Below, piece by piece: positions 12,245 through 20,511 of a stretch of 20,511 nucleotides of DNA. This DNA is from Ettlia oleoabundans (taxonomy: Eukaryota > Chlorophyta > Chlorophyceae > Chlamydomonadales), in NCBI GenBank assembly GCA_019693395.1, contig JAAMXP010000011.1, positions 1-20,511 of the forward strand. The letters run 5' to 3'. The number at the start of each line of letters is the position of its first letter. Within the stretch, counting starts at the first letter, position 1. The notes beneath the pieces were generated by a model. The model was not told the origin of the DNA, searched no databases, and was given only the letters and a program-made list of their open reading frames with translations. Made by a program: the position numbers and the translations under genes.

Positions 12245-13897
12245 ATGGCCGCCTTACTTGCATCCCACCGTGCCCCGGTGGTGGGTGCCTGCTCTCAAAA
12301 CCAGCAGCCTCGCACAGCCGCGATGCAGCAACCTCTTCGCATGTGCAGCAGGTCCGGCTGCTTTCGGCGAGCAGCATTGCGGCCGGCGCTGCCCCAGGCG
12401 CCTGCAAGGCGAGCAGCGGTGGCGGTGCATGCGGAAGGCGGCGGCAACGGAGGTGGCGAGGTCAAGGTAAGAGGCCGCATGCCATAACACACTCGCTGGG
12501 ATGCTTCCTGCCAGTGATGCCTCACTGCAGCAGAATACTGCAGCCTGTGCCTAACGGTAAATTCCACCCGTATCGTCAGGCCTGTTTGGCCTGCGGTGTG
12601 CCATGTACCACCCCACACCTTTCATCTCTTGGGTCATGCCTCCTTTCCCGCGCTTCGTGCTGTATGCAGCGCAACACCGAGTTTGGCTACTCGCGGAAGG
12701 ACGTGATAATGATTGGAGCAGGGCTCATCGGAGCTGGCTTCGCCCTTTACTATGGATTACAAGCCACAGGGATGGACGCCGGCATGGCAGGAAACTGGGC
12801 GCAGGTGCGGGGTGTGGTTCTCTGGGTGCTTGATTCTTATGTTCCTATGTTTGTGGTCTCATTCTAGATGCATTAGCGGATCTTGCTTGACAGAGTGGGA
12901 GTTGGAGCTGGTCGTTGGCCCTGGGAGTTGGCACCTGCTGTCCAGCAGGCGGTTGGTATTGGTACGCCTGGCTGCCGCCAGATGCCGTGACGTGCAACCC
13001 ATCCACCCGGATGCTCCCTCTGCTTGCCTGGCCTGCAGCTCATCATTTTTGTGGGGCTGTGCTTTGGCTGGGTAGGGTCCTACCTCTTTCGTGTGGCCAC
13101 TAAGGTGAGAAGAACCATGTGCCGCATCTTGCCCCTTCATCTCGTTGTGCAATGCACACGGGTGTACAGCAGCAGCAGCAGCAGCAAACACAGGCATGGG
13201 CTTAGCACAGCTGCAAGCAGTGTCATGCGGGCCCGCTGACAAGCACACCGGGCGGCACGGATGCTGAGTGAGCCACGCTCACTCGGCCAGCTGCTTGCCA
13301 GCTTGCCGCTCTGCGTGGTTCTGCGAGCCCTACTTGTGCCTGCCATTGCTGCCCAGGGTCTCTTGCCCGCATCCAAGCAGCATTTCAAAGCTGCGCTGGT
13401 GAAAAGGGGAAGCTGGCGTACTGTTGCAGCCCACTGTTTTTTTCTGCCGCTCACTATTGTTGTCCACTTCTTGCAGCAAATGACGTACGTGAAGCAGCTG
13501 GAGGACTATGAGGAGGCGGTGATGCGCAAGCGGCTGGAGGAGATGCCAGAGACGGGTGGGTGGCTGGCTGGGCGGGATCGTCTGGATAACTTGCTAGATT
13601 AAGCAGCGGCGGGAAATGCTCTGCGGGCACCGCCGTCCACTCAGCACCCACGTCTTCCGCTTGATTGCAGTACGGACACAGCGGTGTTGTGTGTACCAAC
13701 GCACGTCACACTATTACCTCCTTGTTGATGTTGGGAAAGATAAGCCCAGCTGAAGCTGCCATCCGCTGCATGCCTGCTGCCCCACACTGCCGCCGATTGC
13801 AGAGGTTGAGCGCATGATGTCCGAGGTTGAGGCGGAGAAGGAGGCACGGCGGGCACGCCGTGCTAGCGGCAGTGGCAGCAGCACCCCACCAAACTAA
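12245..13897 (+). CDS. DAC: DUF3007 thylakoid protein, DAC-like factor for cytochrome b6f accumulation
   Basis: Exons 12245-12466, 12670-12804, 13039-13104, 13477-13555 and 13803-13897 give 198 residues and TAA, with phase kept throughout. Residues 1 to about 65 are rich in Ala, Arg and Gln and look like a transit peptide. Two hydrophobic spans follow: 86-106 (VIMIGAGLIGAGFALYYGLQ) and 120-137 (LIIFVGLCFGWVGSYLFR). Then come the typical RVATKQMTY and KQLEDYEEAVMRKRLEEMP segments and a charged, partly helical tail ending in Ser/Gly. This is the DUF3007 layout of cyanobacteria and plastids. The Arabidopsis member DAC is needed for normal cytochrome b6f levels, and from memory it carries this domain. 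The start at 12245 gives the transit peptide. The next in-frame Met (residue 27) would shorten it. The family assignment is strong; the role is by homology. Confidence 0.92.
13167..13184. repeat. CAG x6 microsatellite in DAC intron 3
   Basis: Six CAG units followed by CAA inside intron 3 (13105-13476) of the DAC gene. Non-coding. Likely variable between strains. Confidence 0.85.
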
Positions 13898-14036
13898 CTG
13901 AACGAGTTGTACGGCGTCTGACAGTAAACTCTTGGCTTTCTGCCAGACTTAGATATGCCTTGAAATGCTGGAATGGCGCTGCCAGCACGCTGTTTTGGAA
14001 ACCACAGCCTGTCTTGCTCACATGCAAATCGACCTA

Positions 14037-14041
14037 TGTAA
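14037..14041 (+). terminator. TGTAA polyadenylation signal, DAC transcript
   Basis: TGTAA is the usual polyadenylation signal of chlorophyte nuclear genes. This copy lies 140 nt after the DAC stop codon, a reasonable 3' UTR length, and would place cleavage about 10-20 nt downstream. Not confirmed by any transcript. Confidence 0.45.
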
Positions 14042-14118
14042 GCTAATCTTTTGCACCATGGTTTGAGCTGACTCAGCTTTGCAGCTGCTGGCTGTCCCGT
14101 AATGAATTTCTGTTCCCT

Positions 14119-14258
14119 CTCGCTGCCGCCAGCCTCCAGCGGCTGTCTTCTGCTGATTTGCAGCTGCATCTCGCTGCCGCCAGCCTCCAGCGGCTGTCTC
14201 CTGCTGATTTGCAGCTGTGTCTCGCTGCCGCCAGCCCCCAGCCGCTGTCTCCTGCTGC
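14119..14258. repeat. 51-bp minisatellite, 2.7 copies
   Basis: Units begin with CTCGCTGCCGCCAGCC at 14119, 14170 and 14221. The first two are almost identical over 51 nt. The third diverges into a C-run after about 37 nt. As 51 is a multiple of three the repeat stays open in several frames, which creates false protein repeats on both strands. Confidence 0.92.
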
Positions 14259-14995
14259 CCCCCCGCAGCGTTCAACACACCTCTGCTGCCTGCCGCTGCA
14301 TTCAATGCGCACCAGCCACCAACCAGCCACCAACTTTCTGCTCAGCTGCTCACGCCATACCATCTGTCCCTGCATGCCTGCCTTCAACAGCACTCTAGCT
14401 GTGGTAGCCATGACATGCATAATGCATGCGTGCGTACGTCCTGCCTACGCTAGCTTGTCATAGATCTAACGTTAAGTTGCTACAATAAAAGTGGGTGCAC
14501 AAATGATGCAAGGGTTTGGTGATGATGCGGTTAATGACAGCGCCTGCTGAGGCTGACGGCAGCACAGCCAATGGGCGGGTGGGCATAATGGAAAGCATCC
14601 GCTATCTCGCATCAGGTCACTATGGTTTGGGCCGCTGCTACCGCTGCTGCTATGTAATGTGACAGCTGCCAACACGGCTAAATCAGGTCATTCCCAGCCA
14701 ACTGGCCTTGGGCGCAGAGTTGCACGAGGGACAGCCACGCCATCGCCCCTCCGGAAAGTAGATCTAGTGTGGCTAGGTAGACTCCCTAAATTCCACATCC
14801 ACAGTCTGGCTGGCTTCGCCTCCGTGGTTTATACAACACCCCCCAGCGCCACAGCTCCTTGCAGCCGGGATGTTGCGGAAGGGGCTATGCAAAGCGAACC
14901 GCATCGTTGCCAACGCTAATGCGCCCTGCCTGCAGGCTGCATGGGGGTGGCGGCGGAACACAACCAGTCGGGAGAGGGCACTCGCTCGCTCCGTC

Positions 14996-17900
14996 TTAAA
15001 ATGCATTGTGTAACAATGCATTACACCGGCAGGAAGCTGTGGCTGCACGCAGCAATTTAAGAGTTGTGCTGCAATCTCTACAAACAATACTTGGGTAGCA
15101 GTGACATAAAGTGCAGCTGCACGGGGTGCAAGTGGGGGCCGGCAGTTGTAGCGTTACAGGTGCACAAGCAGTACAGCTTCCTACCACCTTCTTCTTCTTC
15201 TTGGTGCTCATGGGAGCTGAGCCGCGGGCTCCACCAGCAGACTGCAGCAGAGCCGAATCAAGGGAGGGACCAATGTTGCAGAACGCTGGAAGCTAATCAG
15301 TAGGCAAACACATGGGAAGCAATAGAAGAGAGGGCTGGAGTATAAGTTATTGACAGGGTTGCTGTGCGATGGGCACATATTGCAGACGTGCAAAGCCCCC
15401 AGACCTCTACAAAGAAGGGTGCGGTTTCCCCAGCAAAAATAAAATGCTTATCCCACACACATGTGTGCCCGCACACGCACCCACTCACGCACCTGGGACC
15501 CAGACCGCCGCAGTCCTAGGAGCGGCATGCCAAAGGCCACCAGGGGCACAAGCAGAGCAGCGTAGACCTGCAGATAAGGACATGTGTGGGGCGTGATGGT
15601 GGCGGTGGTGGTGGGGAGAAAGCGGGAAAATGAGGTCTGGTAGCAGGGAAGTAACAGCATACGTGGCAGGAGGCCAGGCTAGAAAAGGGAGCACACACCG
15701 TGGGTGGAGGCAGCGAGGCAGGCATAGGATCAAGCCAGTACAATGGCTGGGTTGTGGGACAGATACACAGTAGGGCAGAACAGCATTCAAGGCAGCCATG
15801 CATCCAGGCGATATGGCAGTACAGTATTAGGGCCGCCACCGCACCATATAGGTGACGTAAGGCCGGCGGGCAAGCGGTGCGGAGTTGTTATTCTTGGCTA
15901 GTACCCTGCAGCAGGAGCGAGATGCGGAAGGGGGTTGACGATAACGACGTCAAGCGTGTAGCTTTGTGAGTTGGGGGCAAGGTCCTCGCGTCGGGTGGGG
16001 TGGGGTTGGTGAGGGTTGGAATGGTGTAGCCACCCCACACACACTAGGACCATATGGCAAACATAACCACCAATTCTTGGCTATCAATGTCTGCCCTGGG
16101 CCAGGGCCAGGCAGGCGCACAGCACGGGTGCCTCGGCCCCCACAGACACGTACTCCTGCTTTAGCAAAGCACCCCTGGTTTAGCCTTAGGTGTAGCGACC
16201 TTGGGTGCCCCCCCACCTCCACCCCCCCTCCCAACACACAAACAAACACCACCACCCACCGCGGCAAACACACACCACCACCACTACTACCCTGGAGACA
16301 CACCAACACACCTGATCAGCACCTCCTCAAGCTCCACCTGCACCAGCTTCCCCTGCGCAGCCGCGCGCCCACCCGCCGCCACCAGCGCAGGCCGCACCGA
16401 GGCCACAGCCCGCGAGTTCCAAACCGCAAGCGCATGCTTACGGGTGGCGGCCGCCGCCGCAGCGCCGTGCTTGGCGGCGGCGGCGGCGGCGGAGGCTACA
16501 GCTCCCTTGAATTTTGGCCAGCTGTCGCCGGCTTTCGACTCAATGGCGGAGTTCAGCTGGGAGGCCTTCTCTTGAGCAAAGGTGAGGCTGCGGTGAAGGG
16601 CTGGCCGGCCGTGAGACTCCCAAGCCTGCGCAGCCGCCTGGCTGCCCTGCAAACATGCATGCGAAGCGGGCGGTAAGCGCAGAAAAGCTGCAGCAGCAAC
16701 AGGCAAACTCAAGCATAAGTTGCTTTATCTGTTGTGAAGTGGGCAACACACGGAGCAAGTTCTGCAGCAGCAAAGAGCAAAGTAACCCAGAAAAGCTCTT
16801 GGACATTGAGCAAACAACCGCTGTCGCGGGTGAGCAAAAAGAAAGCGAGGAGAAACGGCAGGCAGGCAGCATGTTGAACTGGCACCCAATCAACTTATTT
16901 GTTGTTGATTGTAGATGTCAGACCCTGGCCCAGTACCGCAGTGTCATACCTGTGCTGTGTACTGCTTGACCATCTCCTGGGTTTGTGCCAGCGCGGGCGC
17001 CACGCTGGCGGCGGCCCAGGCAGGCAACCAGGCACTCTCCAGCGCCAGTAGCTGGGCTTTGGCGGCGGCGGCTTCAGCACGGTACTGCATGGGGTGGGAA
17101 GGGGTTGGGGTGGGGGGGATGGGGTTTGCCTGTATCCGTGCTAGCCTGCGTGTTTGTGCGTGCGATGGTCATGCGTACGCGCATACGCACGTTCATGTGT
17201 GCGTGTGTGCACATCCAGCCCCCGTCTCACGCCTTGCACCGCCAACTCTTTCGAGAAGCGAAGGAGTCACCAGCACCCTCCAACTACCCAACAGTCCGCT
17301 GCCCACCATTGTAAGCATCCATTCCAAGAGGAGGCAGCCCCACTCACTAACCTTTGCCACCTCCTCTCGCGCCGCCGCCACCTCGGCGCTCGTGCCCTGC
17401 ACCCTGGCCTGCGCCTCGGCTGCCGCCTGCTCCAGCTCCGCCCTCTTGCTGTCGCAGGTGGTGATGGCATTGCGCGCTTCCTGCATAATGGTGTGGCAGA
17501 TGCTGGGCGACCGACTGGTGAATGGCATAGCAGAATTTGTGCGATTGACTGGCAGGATAGAACCAGTGTGATTGCCTGGCAAATGCCTTGGCAGCTGGTG
17601 TGTGTTTTGACTGGCAACAACAACAGGTGGTGTCATGCGGAGCAGCGTCCGCCAAGAGCCAGATGTTAAAAAGCGGGCAGGCAGGTTGCATGTGCTGTAT
17701 TAGCTACATCATGCATTGGCGACCTTACAGACACAAAGCTCGTCCGCAGCGCTCAAATGTGTGCCGACATGCTCTGCTGCCCCTGCCAGAACATGAGTGC
17801 TACCCTGCTCTGACACATGGGCAGAAGCCCGGTCTGTTGTGTTGTGCTGTGCTACCACAGCGTGCTCTCACCTCTGAACCGCGCTGCAGGCCCTGCACCT

Positions 17901-19422
17901 GGTCCTTCTGTGCCTTCAGCTCCTCATTCACCTGAGAGGTGCAACAGAAAGCTACGCATGTATGTATTCACAAATTTGATAGCACAATGTTGGCTTTTCC
18001 TTCACGGCAACACACAAATCCTGCAGAAGCAGAAGACTGGCCAGTGCAGCAGGTGGGTGCATTCTTCAGCCACCAGGGAAAACCAGTCCCATGAACAAGC
18101 GCATATAGACACAAGGCTCAGTTGGCGGTGCTTTGTGGGGGCGACCTTTACTAATGGCGCTTCCAGGAATGCAGCAATGCTGCACACCACACCAGCACGT
18201 AGACACGCGGCACTGGCGAACCTCAGCATAGGCACAAAGGCAAACGCAACAGTGCCGACCACCACCCATAAGTGCATACAAAAACGCCAAAACACACCGG
18301 CCCCAAACCATGCCGGCTCAGCACACCTGAGTCAGCATCTGCTGAGCGGTCGCCAGCTCAGCCTCGGTGCCTTCCAGCTTCTTCATGGCTGCCCCTAGGC
18401 TGTCCTGCGCAGCCTTGGCCTCAGCCTGCAGGAATAAGGAGTATTGAAGCAACATAGATCAAAAAGTTCCGTATCCAGTGCAGGAAAAGACAGGAGGTTG
18501 GGACTGCGGCTGCAGTAGGCAGGTGCCGAGGACAGCCAGGGCGGGACAGGTGGAACTTTACAACATTGTTTTCAGAGCATTTACACTTTGCAGCGAAGCA
18601 GGTGGGTTCAAAATTGGTGCAAGCAGCTGCACGTGGGCACATTGGGGAGGAGGGTCTGGCACTCGAGGTTTTGCATGCTTTGTGCGGGTCAGACAAATTA
18701 GCTAATTGGAAAGGCAGCATGGTGAGTGTACCATGCATAAAATCGCACTGCCGCTGCCCACAAGCATTTCACACTAGGCCAGTTGTGCCGGTCCAGCTGT
18801 CAACTCCCTCGCCCCCCACCTGCAGCCTCTCCCGCTCTTCCTGCAGCGCAGCTGCATCGGGCGCTGTTTTCAGTGCTGCCTCCGCTGCCGCAAGCTTATC
18901 TTTCAGCTCGGCGGCCTCGGTGGTGCAGCTGCTGCCGCTCGCCTCGGCTGCCGCCAGCTGGGACTTGATGTCTGACAGCTGGCCCCGCAGCTGGGCAAGA
19001 GGAGCCTCGCACTGCAGGGTCATTGCAAGTGTGAGTGCAAAGCAATCAACGTGGGAACGAGGCTGCTGCTTACATTCAGGCTGCTGCATGGCAATGTGTG
19101 TGTTACATAACCCCGCTACTTAGGCCGTTACTGGACCTGGGCAGGGGAGCCGTACCGGCCGACTCATAACCGTGCGTGCGGGTATAGCCGGCAGCCAAGG
19201 GACACCCCTCCCTTGGCCTGCCAGCAGCCAAGGGACACCCCTCCCCTATGGCAAGGAGTACACTGGCCTTGGGTGCCGCCGGCACAGGGCGGGGCGGGGT
19301 GCTGCTAGGATGGGCCGATGTGAAGGGGCCAGATGCCCTGTTGCACTTACCTCCGAGGCATCCTGCGCCAAGATGCAGGACGCGCTGGCCGCCAGCAAGA
19401 GCGCGATCAGCGCAGCCCGCAT
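14996..19422 (-). CDS. Coiled-coil single-span ER-type membrane protein, At4g31340/At2g24420-like
   Basis: Exons on the minus strand: 19422-19351, 19011-18820, 18425-18327, 17931-17872, 17480-17352, 17084-16950, 16646-16312, 15905-15845, 15567-15493 and 15241 to about 14996. Phase is kept at all junctions. The start at 19422 gives a signal peptide (MRAALIALLLAASASCILAQ). Residues 25 to about 228 are heptad-like and rich in Ala/Glu/Lys/Gln (coiled coil). ESAWLPAW (200-207) and SHGRPAL (240-246) match the SWLPPWL and HGKPAV segments of Arabidopsis 'myosin heavy chain-related' ER proteins. An Ala-rich stretch follows, then one membrane span (about 357-380) and a basic tail with five Lys (STKKKKK). 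The N-terminus would be lumenal and the tail cytosolic. Biochemical role is unknown. Exons 1-9 give 386 residues. The last exon reads on as an odd Cys-rich tail to TAA at 14996, past two TGTAA signals, so the true C-terminus is uncertain. Confidence 0.75.
15000..15022. repeat. 9-bp inverted repeat with TGTAA loop
   Basis: AATGCATTG (15000-15008) and CAATGCATT (15014-15022) are exact reverse complements. The 5-nt loop is TGTAA on the plus strand. It is near the 3' end of the minus-strand coiled-coil gene, next to a minus-strand TGTAA at 15021-15025, so it may belong to its 3' UTR. Confidence 0.7.
15154..15158 (-). terminator. Candidate TGTAA polyadenylation signal, coiled-coil gene
   Basis: On the minus strand this reads TGTAA, about 80 nt into the assumed last exon, which starts at 15241. 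A second minus-strand TGTAA lies at 15025-15021. If either is used, the open frame drawn to 14996 is too long and the stop codon must lie before it. Confidence 0.35.
16206..16310. repeat. C/CA-rich low-complexity tract in intron 7 of the coiled-coil gene
   Basis: Runs of seven and six C's followed by ACA, CCA and CTA repeats. On the transcribed minus-sense strand these are G-runs that could form a G-quadruplex. It lies just after the donor of exon 7 (exon end 16312). No coding potential is supported, although an antisense frame is open through it. Confidence 0.7.
17170..17214. repeat. Alternating purine-pyrimidine tract (Z-DNA type)
   Basis: Positions 17170-17192 (23 nt, CG/CA/TA steps) and 17194-17214 (21 nt, mostly TG/CG/CA) alternate strictly between pyrimidine and purine, with one break at 17192/17193. 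It lies in intron 5 of the coiled-coil gene (17085-17351). Such runs favour left-handed Z-DNA under supercoiling. Confidence 0.75.
19097..19145 (-). repeat. Dispersed intronic repeat, copy 2
   Basis: Lies in intron 1 (19012-19350) of the coiled-coil gene. 19098-19126 is the exact reverse complement of 8468-8496, with weaker similarity continuing to 19145. Read in the direction of its host gene it has the same polarity as copy 1 in the FAP337-like gene. Confidence 0.85.
19191..19245. repeat. 22-bp direct repeat, period 33
   Basis: GCAGCCAAGGGACACCCCTC followed by CC occurs at 19191-19212 and again at 19224-19245, separated by 11 nt. It is in intron 1 of the coiled-coil gene, near copy 2 of the dispersed repeat. 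Function unknown. Confidence 0.85.
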
Positions 19423-19799
19423 GATCTGTCCAAAGCAAGGGCAATCTCCGGTCGCCGGGTTGCGCCGGGTCAAACTTACACGCAGAGAAGGTGCAAGAAG
19501 CACGACAGTGGTGGTTCAAGTTGAAGAGCAACTTTCAGAGCTCAGCCCCGGGCCTTCCACTCAGTCTGCATACGCCTGCAGTGCCTGCCTTTTGATCTGC
19601 AACGATGCAGCGCGATCTGCAGCCTAAAACACATTGCCTGCCACCGTAGCATGGCAGACAGGCGTAGCACACAACATGGTTTGTTCGTACGTAGATTTTT
19701 GGGACTCCCATCAGGTATTGAACATTGGGATCAGACTACATGAGCTCGTGCCAGTTGTGTCAATGGCTTCGGCACCAGCATGAGGCGGTTTAGCTGATC
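19423..19799. promoter_or_regulatory. Divergent promoter region, coiled-coil ER gene / BRCT gene
   Basis: 377 bp between two opposite start codons. Just before the BRCT start are two tiny overlapping upstream ORFs: 19763-19783 (6 codons plus TGA) and 19780-19797 (5 codons plus TGA). If transcription starts upstream of them, they could lower translation of the BRCT protein. No TATA box was recognised. Confidence 0.45.
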
Positions 19800-20511
19800 A
19801 TGGCTGCGGGACATTTCGAAAACGGGAAGGGCGAGCATATGGCCAATCTTCTGGCGGGCCAATGGGTATTGGTGACGGCCGTTAAGACCAGCGAGCGGGA
19901 GCAGTTGACGGCGAACGTGCAGCAGTGTGGCGGAGTGGTGCTCTCTTCCTTCTCTCCAAAAGACCCGCCCCATCTCGTCATCACCCGGAGCGTGCGCTCT
20001 CCAAAGTACCGGACCCTGCTGCGCCTCCATCCCCACACCCCGGTGGTCACGCCTGATTGGCTTTCCGCCTGCATACAGGTAAGCAGCAGCGGCAGCGCCC
20101 TGCCCCTGGTGCTGCACTTCAGGAAGCTGCAGCTGGGGCAAGCACGAGCATTCAGTGCTGCTGGTAAACAAACATGTACTCCTGTGGCTGCCAGGCTTGG
20201 GCCCCAACATCCTGTCCAAATCCTCCCACCCACATTGCCACGGGCCCTTGCAGGCTCAGCGGCTGCTGCCCTATGATGGGCATCAGGTGGGCCCCTTCTA
20301 CGGCCTCACTATCTGCTTCTCTGGCCTGGCCAGTCAAAAACCAGCGCTTGCAGAGCTTGTAGTGCAAGCCGGCGGGCAGCACTCTGGCTTTCTGGACAAG
20401 AGGTGCACCCACCTCGTCACCGACAGAGCCGGGAGCGCCAAGTACATGTGGGTGCAAGCAGCCTAGCTTCTCGCAGCAGCCTGTGTACATAGTTACAAGT
20501 GGGTGCAAGCA
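19800..20511 (+). CDS. Tandem BRCT-domain protein, TopBP1/Dpb11-like, N-terminal part
   Basis: Proteins of this class read phosphorylated partners in replication initiation and DNA-damage checkpoint signalling in the nucleus. Exons: 19800-20078, 20254-20441 and, by inference, 20493 onward past the right edge. BRCT 1 covers about residues 16-95: LAGQWVLVTAV, GGVVLSSFSP, HLVITRSVRSPKY and TPVVTPDWLSACI, with the conserved Trp. The linker RLLPYDGHQVGPFYGL leads into BRCT 2 (ICFSGL, VVQAGGQHS, CTHLVTDRAGSA), the same linker type as in TopBP1/Dpb11/Rad4. Exon 3 then gives YKWVQA, the usual start of the next BRCT helix. Reading straight on instead ends at a TAG at 20464 after KYMWVQAA, which would cut BRCT 2 in half. 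The exact orthologue cannot be fixed from about 160 residues. An in-frame Met at residue 14 is an alternative start. Confidence 0.85.
20440..20511. repeat. Near-duplicate 21-nt segments at period 51 around a short intron
   Basis: 20440-20460 and 20490-20511 align with two differences (one indel, one substitution); the last 13 nt (GTGGGTGCAAGCA) are identical at an offset of exactly 51. The proposed intron 20442-20492 (GT...AG) is also 51 nt long. The right-hand copy is cut by the window end, so the duplicated block may be longer. Confidence 0.8.

Larger units (their letters stand above)
13898..14995. other. Convergent intergenic region with minisatellite
   Basis: Lies between the DAC stop codon and the assumed 3' end of the minus-strand coiled-coil gene. 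It holds a TGTAA at 14037, a 51-bp minisatellite at 14119, C/A-rich low-complexity sequence to about 14340, and a second TGTAA at 14653-14657. Open frames here are repeats read as protein. I see no tRNA, conserved coding segment or splice-supported gene. Confidence 0.6.

Noticed and set aside
14018..14305. Apparent protein repeats on both strands in the 51-bp minisatellite
   Set aside because: The unit length is a multiple of three, so any open frame shows a protein repeat. No splice support, start context or homologue was recognised.
15966..16676. 236-codon plus-strand open frame
   Set aside because: Antisense to exon 7 and intron 7 of the coiled-coil gene. It is Pro/Thr/His-rich low complexity from C/CA repeats.
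18566..19123. 185-codon plus-strand open frame
   Set aside because: Antisense shadow of exon 2 of the coiled-coil gene. The Ser/Ala richness comes from reverse reading of Ala/Glu codons.
20155..20466. Independent 103-codon ORF ending at 20466
   Set aside because: Its start lies in intron 1 of the BRCT gene. The coding part is BRCT exon 2, and the stop lies within the proposed 51-nt intron.

Overview
This is nuclear DNA of a photosynthetic green alga (Chlorophyta). Every gene is split by GT-AG introns, mostly with GTGAG/GTGCG-type donors and (T)GCAG acceptors. Two genes encode plastid proteins (thioredoxin x and a DUF3007/DAC-type cytochrome b6f accumulation factor), and one encodes an EF-hand/WD-repeat protein of the ciliary FAP337/WDR49 group, so the lineage makes flagella or keeps flagellar genes. 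Base composition is moderately GC-rich by eye. I cannot name the genus.

The window holds six protein genes in strictly alternating orientation, three head-to-head pairs. (1) RPN11, the proteasome lid deubiquitinase (minus, 313-1750, exons 1-4, running off the left edge), diverges from the large FAP337/WDR49-like gene (plus, 2257-9724, 16 exons, 1300 codons). (2) Thioredoxin x (minus, 10552-11878, 4 exons) diverges from the DAC/DUF3007 gene (plus, 12245-13897, 5 exons). (3) A coiled-coil, single-span ER-type membrane protein (minus, about 14996-19422, 10 exons, C-terminal end uncertain) diverges from a TopBP1/Dpb11-like BRCT protein (plus, 19800 to beyond 20511). The start-to-start gaps are 506, 366 and 377 bp and presumably act as bidirectional promoters. 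For the thioredoxin x/DAC pair this would couple two plastid genes. The exon models rest on reading-frame continuity: nearly every junction given below keeps phase and restores a family motif.

The rest is introns and convergent intergenic DNA with simple and tandem repeats: a perfect 3 x 40 bp array, a 51 bp minisatellite, CGG, GAG and CAG tracts, inverted repeats and a Z-DNA-type tract. A 29 bp identical sequence also sits in introns of two different genes, sense to each host gene.

I see no defence system, mobile gene cluster, CRISPR or RNA gene. The most interesting observation is at the right edge. There a probable 51 bp intron in the BRCT gene is bounded by a near-perfect duplication whose period equals the intron length, as expected for an intron born by tandem duplication.
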